From Antedon bifida (taxonomy: Eukaryota > Echinodermata > Crinoidea > Comatulida > Antedonidae), in contig OY727098.1 in the NCBI GenBank assembly GCA_963402885.1, positions 21,748,717 through 21,812,716 on the forward strand: 64,000 nucleotides of DNA. Direction: 5' to 3'. The stretch's first letter is position 1, and each line of letters starts with the position of its first letter. Of the stretch, positions 63,801 to 64,000 are shown piece by piece. Position numbers and translations under genes: made by a program. A model generated the notes under the pieces. That model was not told where the DNA came from and made no database searches. It saw nothing but the letters and a program-made list of their open reading frames with translations.

Positions 63801-64000
63801 GGTGTAGTAAATGATTCCGGTAATTGTGTTGTTTGTACCCGACATTGGAGGATAAGAGCAACACTGCTACAAGTTCCTACTTGACAATCCCCAGTGCTTT
63901 CCGGAGTTACTGTTGCATTTGCCATTGATCCATCTTCACATAACGCAGAAACAGATACGGATTCACCGACCGTAGCAGCAACACATGCTGTACCGTTTTC
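1..64000 (-). CDS. Giant multi-exon mucin-like/extracellular matrix glycoprotein gene (partial at both ends)
   Basis: I assemble 125 exons on the minus strand: 91 repeat exons followed by 34 tail exons, about 35.1 kb of coding sequence or roughly 11,700 residues. Every exon-exon join keeps the reading frame: phase 2 throughout the arrays, a 2-to-1 converter exon, phase 1 through HYR, LDLa, sushi and EGF, then 1-0, 0-0, 0-0, 0-1 in NIDO and 1-0, 0-1 in VWD. Known for the families: NIDO-AMOP-VWD-EGF is the MUC4-type core. Inferred: a secreted or membrane-tethered glycoprotein used in a mucous, adhesive or matrix layer. No signal peptide, transmembrane segment, promoter or polyA site is visible, so both termini lie outside. 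Introns over 300 bases in which I recognise nothing are 1266-1583, 1713-2175, 2299-3013, 5800-6143, 6325-6942, 8120-8665, 8927-9282, 10526-10884, 12354-12692, 13168-13696, 13889-14222, 17392-17912 and 18165-19205. A split into two genes is possible but is not suggested by the phases. Confidence 0.85.
359..715. repeat. Diverged direct repeat inside an intron
   Basis: Two copies of about 170-190 bp lie head to tail, at about 359-527 and 545-715. Shared words are GGATCAATATG(T/A)GTTTTTA, GCCTTCAT and ATTGACCATTATGAAAT(A/C)AATG. Nothing coding is seen. It is probably a decayed mobile or satellite-like element and accounts for most of the 98-793 intron. Confidence 0.6.
794..913 (-). CDS. Calcium-binding EGF exon
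   Basis: [17 protein letters not shown] and [18 protein letters not shown]. Full cbEGF. The plus-strand open frame over the same bases is a shadow. 120 nt, phase 1-1. Confidence 0.88.
1143..1265 (-). CDS. Calcium-binding EGF exon
   Basis: [16 protein letters not shown] and [20 protein letters not shown]. Full cbEGF. 123 nt, phase 1-1. Confidence 0.88.
1584..1712 (-). CDS. EGF-like exon without the calcium-binding start
   Basis: [16 protein letters not shown] and [19 protein letters not shown]. Six cysteines are present, but D-x-(D/N)-E is replaced by IQGAE, so calcium binding is doubtful. The acceptor TTCACATAG is followed by CTATACAAGGG; an alternative AG lies 7-8 bases into the exon. 129 nt, phase 1-1. 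Confidence 0.78.
2176..2298 (-). CDS. Calcium-binding EGF exon
   Basis: [16 protein letters not shown] and [20 protein letters not shown]. Six cysteines; the usual G-Y near the end is N-Y. The donor GTAAGT is consensus. 123 nt, phase 1-1. Confidence 0.86.
3014..3133 (-). CDS. Calcium-binding EGF exon
   Basis: [17 protein letters not shown] and [17 protein letters not shown]. Full cbEGF. It is separated from the preceding exon by only 102 bases, the shortest intron in the tail. 120 nt, phase 1-1. Confidence 0.89.
3236..3358 (-). CDS. Calcium-binding EGF exon
   Basis: [18 protein letters not shown] and [17 protein letters not shown]. Full cbEGF with six cysteines. 123 nt, phase 1-1. Confidence 0.88.
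3475..3725. mobile_element. tRNA-like SINE fragment(s) in an intron
   Basis: A-box-like TGGCGTAACGG (3640-3650) and B-box GGTTCGAATC (3681-3690) stand about 40 bases apart on the plus strand, followed by a T/A-rich tail. About 170 bases upstream, the minus strand has another B-box-like word (GGTTCGAGAC, near 3500). The tRNA arms do not pair well enough for a functional tRNA, so I read this as SINE remnants, possibly two in opposite orientation. The rest of intron 3359-4206 shows nothing. Confidence 0.4.
4207..4446 (-). CDS. Exon encoding two calcium-binding EGF domains
   Basis: Two complete cbEGF modules sit in one exon without an intron between them: [18 protein letters not shown]...GWTGNGSFC, then [16 protein letters not shown]...GYVGDGSTC. 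At 240 nt it is twice the 120-nt single-module exons nearby, so the intervening intron was probably lost. Phase 1-1. Confidence 0.9.
4636..4758 (-). CDS. Calcium-binding EGF exon
   Basis: [18 protein letters not shown] and [18 protein letters not shown]. Full six-cysteine cbEGF. 123 nt, phase 1-1. Confidence 0.89.
4958..5080 (-). CDS. Calcium-binding EGF exon
   Basis: [18 protein letters not shown] and [18 protein letters not shown]. Full six-cysteine cbEGF with the N-T-E-G-S-F hydroxylation-type segment. 123 nt, phase 1-1. Confidence 0.88.
5366..5432. repeat. ACAG/ACCG tetranucleotide microsatellite
   Basis: Runs of ACAG and ACCG units lie in intron 5081-5658. A perfect short palindrome (AGTCGCGT/ACGCGACT, 5451-5468) follows. 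The open frame that crosses it on the minus strand is only the repeat translated. Confidence 0.8.
5659..5799 (-). CDS. Calcium-binding EGF exon, with a long first loop
   Basis: [46 protein letters not shown]. Six cysteines, with a first loop longer than in its neighbours. 141 nt, phase 1-1. Confidence 0.87.
6144..6324 (-). CDS. EGF-like compound exon
   Basis: It starts [20 protein letters not shown], completing the EGF begun in the previous exon (C-x-C-P-x-x-W-x-G-x-x-C), then a second cysteine-rich module with [13 protein letters not shown] and [15 protein letters not shown]. It changes phase 0 to 1, which sets the frame of the cbEGF chain. 181 nt. Confidence 0.83.
6943..7127 (-). CDS. Cadherin-like module, second exon, running into EGF
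   Basis: It completes DTG with [38 protein letters not shown], then ENGGVC. F-x-W-x-P...V-x-(D)-x-x-G-x-x-x-x-x-x-x-x-V completes the cadherin-like fold, and [11 protein letters not shown] begins an EGF-like segment. Donor GTTAGT; phase 1 to 0, 185 nt. Confidence 0.82.
7183..7220. repeat. Short tandem duplication in an intron
   Basis: CGAGTCTCTGTTGAGG occurs twice in tandem. The same intron (7128-7933) also has a short (TA)n run with a poly-T at about 7558-7587. Nothing else is recognised in it. Confidence 0.75.
7934..8119 (-). CDS. Cadherin-like/Ig-like module, first exon
   Basis: [18 protein letters not shown], then [20 protein letters not shown] and GAGIDTG. A-x-D-P-E-(D/G)-x-x-V-x-Y-x-L is a cadherin-like strand motif, seen after VWD in coral and other invertebrate mucin-like proteins. 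186 nt, phase 1-1. Confidence 0.8.
8666..8926 (-). CDS. VWD C-terminal/C8-like exon
   Basis: After [15 protein letters not shown] comes FKPVFFEDL and then [21 protein letters not shown]-x-x-x-x-x-C-x-F-D-x-x-x-T-x-D is the conserved end of this region in MUC4-like and SUSD2-like proteins. An acidic Asn-rich linker ([10 protein letters not shown]) closes the exon. 261 nt, phase 1-1. Confidence 0.85.
9283..9396 (-). CDS. VWD domain, fourth exon
   Basis: It continues GLYG with [18 protein letters not shown], the GLLG-x-(F/W)N-x-x-x-x-DDF-x-x-P-x-G word of VWD. Three sequons are visible (NVT, NDT, NTT). 114 nt, phase 1-1. Confidence 0.88.
9589..9774 (-). CDS. VWD domain, third exon
   Basis: [55 protein letters not shown]. 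The P-x-x-Y-x-x-x-T-x-GL-x-G segment is the conserved end of the VWD core. 186 nt, phase 1-1. Confidence 0.86.
9815..9849. repeat. (ACTT)n microsatellite
   Basis: About eight ACTT units. A second short ACTT run lies near 10241-10254 in the same intron (9775-10437). The intervening 390 bases could be an inserted element bounded by the two runs, but I see no terminal repeats. Confidence 0.75.
10438..10525 (-). CDS. VWD domain, second exon
   Basis: A short 88-nt exon encoding [18 protein letters not shown] and [11 protein letters not shown], one strand pair of the VWD sandwich with two sequons (NAS, NKT). It restores phase 1 (0 to 1). Confidence 0.83.
10885..11072 (-). CDS. VWD domain, first exon, with GDPH motif
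   Basis: [36 protein letters not shown]. The GDPH-x-x-T-x-DG-x-x-Y-x-F-x-G-x-G-x-Y motif is the VWD start. In MUC4 and other mucins, GDPH is the site of autocatalytic Asp-Pro cleavage, so the protein may be cut here into two subunits (inference from family). Phase 1 to 0, 188 nt. Confidence 0.93.
11160..11236. repeat. Hairpin-forming inverted repeat in an intron
   Basis: AAGTTTGTTTCGTCTTTA and its exact reverse complement face each other around an AT-rich centre that itself pairs (TTTGTAAA/TTTACAAA). This could be a very small MITE. The rest of intron 11073-11597 shows nothing. Confidence 0.75.
11598..11717 (-). CDS. AMOP domain, last exon
   Basis: [41 protein letters not shown]-x(7)-C-x-x-Y-x-x-x-RP-x-x-x-C-x-x-Y-x-PP is the classical AMOP end, leading directly into VWD as in MUC4. 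120 nt, phase 1-1. Confidence 0.9.
11889..11925. repeat. Polypyrimidine (T/C) tract
   Basis: A run of T with scattered C lies inside intron 11718-12176, about 250 bases from the nearest exon, so it is not obviously part of a splice site. Nothing else is recognised in that intron. Confidence 0.6.
12177..12353 (-). CDS. AMOP domain, middle exon
   Basis: [20 protein letters not shown], then [17 protein letters not shown]. The W-x-x-x-x-x-x-CCY-x-x-x-G-x-L arrangement is the AMOP centre. AMOP is a cysteine-rich extracellular domain found next to NIDO and VWD in MUC4, SUSD2 and ISM-type proteins. 177 nt, phase 1-1. Confidence 0.86.
12693..13167 (-). CDS. NIDO C-terminal part, linker and start of AMOP
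   Basis: It opens [20 protein letters not shown], the TFQ-x-x-L-x-TDG-x-x-S-F NIDO end, and goes on to a WFFRLE strand. It then enters AMOP with CMDWRN...LSGFGVCPC, where the VCPC word is typical of AMOP. A basic RRGRASR stretch follows and could be a proteolytic site (inference). At 475 nt it is the longest exon here. Phase 0 to 1. Confidence 0.87.
13697..13888 (-). CDS. NIDO domain, third exon
   Basis: It encodes [20 protein letters not shown], then [19 protein letters not shown] and ENNDGK. W-x-x-V-x-T-W-x-x-x-P is the conserved strand before the (N/T)TFQ segment in NIDO. 192 nt, phase 0-0. Confidence 0.87.
14223..14387 (-). CDS. NIDO domain, second exon
   Basis: It starts [12 protein letters not shown] and ends [20 protein letters not shown] plus GEVYYN. 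The IAPFWAD-x-D word is the core NIDO motif. 165 nt, phase 0-0. Confidence 0.88.
14674..14828 (-). CDS. NIDO domain, lead exon
   Basis: It encodes [20 protein letters not shown] and ends [13 protein letters not shown]. The FFPWG...GD word matches the lead-in of nidogen-type NIDO domains (FYPFG-x-x-x-GD). Phase 1 to 0, 155 nt, with donor GTAAGT. Confidence 0.82.
15060..15618 (+). mobile_element. Probable retrotransposon 3' tail
   Basis: The stretch ending TTGTAATTGGCTGTATTTTT, then AATATACCGAATAAATAAA and an (AAAT)n tail, looks like the 3' end of a non-LTR retrotransposon or SINE. The left limit is a guess; no reverse-transcriptase frame is present. It accounts for most of intron 14829-15668. 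Confidence 0.35.
15669..15791 (-). CDS. Calcium-binding EGF exon (upstream of NIDO, second)
   Basis: [18 protein letters not shown] and [18 protein letters not shown] are visible, with an extra residue spacing in the first loop. This is the last EGF before the NIDO domain. 123 nt, phase 1-1. Confidence 0.88.
16018..16140 (-). CDS. Calcium-binding EGF exon (upstream of NIDO, first)
   Basis: [18 protein letters not shown] at the start and [16 protein letters not shown] at the end give six cysteines. D-I-D-E-C and the F/Y-x-C centre are the cbEGF signature. 123 nt, phase 1-1. Confidence 0.88.
16284..16457 (-). CDS. Sushi (CCP)-like domain exon
   Basis: [54 protein letters not shown]: four cysteines with the C-x-x-GY-x-L centre and a C...P.C end. 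It follows the other sushi exon directly in the transcript, as sushi pairs usually do. 174 nt, phase 1-1. Confidence 0.82.
16614..16790 (-). CDS. Sushi (CCP)-like domain exon
   Basis: Four main cysteines: FCKW..., [33 protein letters not shown]. The NITYSC-x-x-GY word is the sushi centre. The terminal W-x-x-x-x-x-C is replaced by FQFPSC. The donor is the weak GTTGGT. 177 nt, phase 1-1. Confidence 0.78.
17042..17164 (-). CDS. Degenerate LDL-receptor class A-like exon
   Basis: [20 protein letters not shown] and [18 protein letters not shown] keep six or seven cysteines and the acidic end, but the calcium motif is altered (YNSAEEEE in place of D-x-S-D-E). An extra Cys (ECYVC) is present. 123 nt, phase 1-1. 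Confidence 0.78.
17275..17391 (-). CDS. LDL-receptor class A domain exon
   Basis: It encodes [20 protein letters not shown] followed by [20 protein letters not shown]. Six cysteines and the C-DG-x-x-DC-x-D-x-x-DE-x-x-x-x-C calcium cage are all present. 117 nt, phase 1-1. Confidence 0.9.
17913..18164 (-). CDS. HYR domain exon
   Basis: A clear HYR module: [10 protein letters not shown] at the start, [17 protein letters not shown] in the middle, [19 protein letters not shown] and FTIEITG at the end. HYR domains are immunoglobulin-like and common in sushi- and EGF-containing adhesion proteins. 252 nt, phase 1-1. Confidence 0.88.
19206..19436 (-). CDS. HYR-like domain exon
   Basis: It encodes a hyalin-repeat type module: [15 protein letters not shown] near the start, a beta-rich middle, [19 protein letters not shown] near the end and YYITIAG to finish. 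ECP at the start and (A/G)-x-C-x-(F/Y) at the end are the usual HYR landmarks. Phase 1-1. The acceptor (AAATTACTAG) has a poor pyrimidine tract, so the exact start is slightly uncertain. Confidence 0.8.
19463..19486. repeat. (ATT)n microsatellite
   Basis: A short run of TTA/ATT units in the intron just upstream of the HYR-like exon at 19206-19436. Confidence 0.7.
19683..19918 (-). CDS. Divergent, shortened array-domain exon; phase converter
   Basis: The protein ([20 protein letters not shown] ... [13 protein letters not shown] ... [15 protein letters not shown]) aligns with residues 1 to about 69 of the repeat unit. It keeps the VGE-VSA-C core and five cysteines, but the last third is replaced by a short Ser/Thr/Val/Pro stretch ([13 protein letters not shown]). 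The exon is 236 nt, starts in phase 2 and ends in phase 1. It is therefore the adaptor that lets the phase-2 array join the phase-1 tail. It is far more diverged than any array copy and may be close to the founding unit. Confidence 0.85.
19990..20228 (+). mobile_element. tRNA-derived SINE-like element
   Basis: A pol III B-box-like word (GGTTCAATCC, 20055-20064) follows a tRNA-like head (GTAGGGGAGCTGTAACTTGG and CTTGCCTTCCAATCTCAAGG). A body ending GCCAAGTTGCTCGCTGTTGG and an A-rich tail near 20215-20228 come after it. This head, body and A-tail order is that of a tRNA-derived SINE. It lies in the intron between the first array-proximal exon and the converter exon. Confidence 0.55.
20640..20760. 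mobile_element. Degenerate copy of the MITE-like hairpin
   Basis: The imperfect inverted pair GTAATAGAACAAATAATTTC / TTATTTGTATGGCTACCAT resembles the arms of the hairpin at 48891-49055, with the centre missing. Upstream bases 20355-20385 (ATTCTTGTCATTTGATTGGA) also resemble the terminal repeat of the 48168 element, so the same element pair may have inserted here and decayed. Confidence 0.4.
21205..48121 (-). CDS. Array A: 58 tandem exons of the same 108-residue 8-Cys domain
   Basis: Exon low ends, each 324 nt: 21205, 21672, 22139, 22606, 23072, 23539, 24006, 24473, 24939, 25406, 25873, 26340, 26807, 27274, 27740, 28207, 28673, 29139, 29605, 30072, 30539, 31006, 31473, 31940, 32407, 32874, 33341, 33808, 34274, 34740, 35207, 35673, 36139, 36606, 37072, 37539, 38006, 38472, 38930, 39397, 39864, 40331, 40797, 41264, 41731, 42198, 42665, 43132, 43599, 44065, 44532, 44999, 45465, 45932, 46398, 46865, 47331, 47798. 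The period is 466-467 nt, with an intron of about 143 nt. The acceptor is TTTTGTTTTAG and the donor ATAAG|GTAAGT. Within the unit, Cys are at about 22, 37, 55, 60, 69, 88, 94 and 99; sequons are at 18 (NGT), 44 (NAT) and 107 (NI|S across the junction). A Thr/Pro-rich stretch lies near 73-83. I saw no stop or frameshift in any copy. I do not recognise the domain; the alternating hydrophobic, disulphide-rich pattern suggests a small beta-rich extracellular fold (inference). Confidence 0.92.
24939..25262 (-). CDS. Array A exon lacking the seventh cysteine (Trp)
   Basis: This copy reads QTWADDQC where its neighbours read QTCADDQC, a single TGT-to-TGG change, leaving seven cysteines. It also carries TTDVNG and TPGTTG variants. 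The rest of the exon and its splice sites are intact. Confidence 0.85.
47798..48121 (-). CDS. First array A exon in transcript order
   Basis: This exon follows the transposon-filled intron. It begins SVWEKSSG, with Trp at the position that is Leu in other copies. It has the A-type acceptor (TTTGTTTAG) and donor. The codon shared with the last B exon rebuilds Ser (AG plus C), so the A/B join is in frame. Confidence 0.85.
48168..48889. mobile_element. Non-autonomous inverted-repeat DNA transposon
   Basis: The left end, starting TTATATAACACCTAAATA, is matched by the reverse complement of the right end (TTATATAACATCTAAATA), and the match continues through ATTCCTGTCA for about 36 bp with few mismatches. 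The inside has no transposase frame. It includes a perfect 22-bp palindrome near 48241-48262 and a stretch rich in TAGGC words at 48600-48690. The superfamily cannot be named from this. Confidence 0.65.
48891..49055. mobile_element. MITE-like long hairpin
   Basis: The arms at 48891-48967 and 48981-49055 are near-perfect reverse complements (ACAAATAATGAATGTTT... against ...AAACATTCATTATTTG) around a loop of about 13 bases. There is no coding capacity. A degraded relative, with the same ACAAATAAT and TTCACCTC words in inverted order, lies at about 20640-20760. Confidence 0.75.
49151..49474 (-). CDS. Last array B exon in transcript order
   Basis: The coding sequence is B-type ([17 protein letters not shown]), but the intron that follows has the A-type core. 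Its donor is GTACAT rather than GTAATT or GTAAGT, the weakest donor I saw in the arrays. It lies at the edge of the mobile-element insertion. Confidence 0.82.
49151..64000 (-). CDS. Array B: 33 tandem exons of a 108-residue 8-Cys domain (last copy cut by window edge)
   Basis: Exon low ends, each exon 324 nt: 49151, 49601, 50051, 50508, 50967, 51417, 51876, 52326, 52783, 53233, 53690, 54149, 54599, 55050, 55507, 55957, 56414, 56871, 57321, 57796, 58253, 58710, 59167, 59617, 60074, 60531, 60988, 61438, 61894, 62351, 62808, 63266 and 63723 (partial, to 64000). Introns are about 126-150 nt. On the minus strand exons start after a TTTTAG-type acceptor with T-GTG/GTT and end ATA-AG before GTAATT, so both flanking introns are phase 2. 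Copies typically begin [19 protein letters not shown] and carry QVGTC and GCVRIKTC. B differs from A by ISS for [11 protein letters not shown] for [13 protein letters not shown] for SIANA and VMFRNI for VIFTNI. Introns are of a few subtypes that do not align with A introns. These are the most 5' exons seen, and the array continues past the right edge. Confidence 0.9.
52326..52649 (-). CDS. Array B exon lacking the eighth cysteine (Phe)
   Basis: The usual DEKCLEP reads DEKFLEP here (TGC to TTC). This copy also has an A-like VVGTC in place of the QVGTC normal for array B. Frame and splice sites are intact. Confidence 0.85.
54599..54922 (-). CDS. Array B exon lacking the seventh cysteine (Phe)
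   Basis: The usual IKTCVDEKC reads IKTFVDEKC (TGT to TTT). The copy is otherwise typical, with the QEISSG start and normal splice junctions. Confidence 0.85.
57321..57644 (-). CDS. Array B exon with a duplicated upstream 3' splice site
   Basis: Next to this exon a 19-bp piece holding the acceptor (CTACATTTTAG and the first exon bases) is repeated in tandem at 57645-57683. Two near-identical acceptors therefore sit 19 nt apart. Only the exon-proximal one keeps the array frame, because the distal one would add 19 nt to the exon. The matching unit in the duplicated block (61438) lacks the extra copy, so the event is later than the block duplication or was lost there. Confidence 0.85.
63723..64000 (-). 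CDS. Array B exon, partial at right window edge
   Basis: The donor side (ATAAG|GTAATT) is present at the low end and the exon stays open to base 64000, 278 of the expected 324 nt. It shows that the array and the gene extend rightwards beyond the window, so 91 is a minimum copy number. Confidence 0.9.

Larger units (their letters stand above)
21205..64000 (-). repeat. Tandem repeat array (about 467-bp and about 455-bp units, 91 copies)
   Basis: As DNA this is a direct tandem array with each unit made of one exon plus one intron. The A period is 466-467 bp; one unit is 458 bp because of a small deletion in the polypyrimidine side of the intron near 38805. B periods alternate mainly between 450 and 457-459 bp, with one of 475. 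Introns within a subfamily look about as alike as exons, which means recent amplification or gene conversion of whole units. Between subfamilies only the exons align, so the domain has been kept while introns were replaced or diverged. A 1-kb intron with mobile elements at 48122-49150 interrupts the array once. Confidence 0.95.

Noticed and set aside
21205..64000. CRISPR-like or satellite array
   Set aside because: Units are about 450-467 bp with coding exons, not short repeats with unique spacers, and the exon frame is conserved, unlike a non-coding satellite.

Overview
This is animal genomic DNA, AT-rich, with GT-AG introns, microsatellites, SINE-like and inverted-repeat elements and no bacterial-style operons. 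I read nearly all of it as one very large gene on the minus strand that runs off both edges. The domain set (NIDO, AMOP, GDPH-type VWD, HYR, sushi, LDL-receptor class A and many calcium-binding EGF modules) points to a metazoan. With the compact introns and frequent TAGGCC words, I would guess an invertebrate deuterostome such as an echinoderm or hemichordate, but the species cannot be fixed from this window.

In transcription order (right to left), bases 64000-49151 hold 33 tandem copies (array B, the last cut by the window edge) and bases 48121-21205 hold 58 tandem copies (array A) of one 324-nt exon. Each exon encodes the same 108-residue domain with eight cysteines. Every copy I checked is open, is flanked by plausible splice sites and has phase-2 introns at both ends, so any number of copies can be joined in frame. 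The window contributes about 9,800 residues of this domain. I do not recognise the domain. An N-I-S sequon is rebuilt across nearly every splice junction, which gives three N-glycosylation sequons per unit. A transposon-filled intron (48122-49150) separates the two arrays.

Downstream, a divergent and shortened copy of the domain (19683-19918) changes intron phase from 2 to 1 and joins the array to a mosaic tail: two HYR exons, two LDL-receptor class A, two sushi, two cbEGF, NIDO (four exons), AMOP, VWD with a GDPH motif, a cadherin-like module, a compound EGF exon and twelve further cbEGF domains up to the left edge. Intron phases agree at every join in this 34-exon tail, which is the main evidence for a single transcription unit. 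The NIDO-AMOP-VWD-EGF core is the arrangement of MUC4 and of invertebrate mucin-like matrix proteins, so the product is probably a giant secreted or membrane-tethered glycoprotein of more than 11,700 residues. Neither its start nor its end is in the window.

The remaining sequence is intron. It contains an inverted-repeat transposon plus a long hairpin element in the A/B intron, two tRNA-derived SINE-like pieces, a probable retrotransposon 3' tail, a duplicated intronic repeat, a small hairpin and several microsatellites. I found no credible plus-strand gene; the plus-strand open frames over the arrays are antisense shadows.
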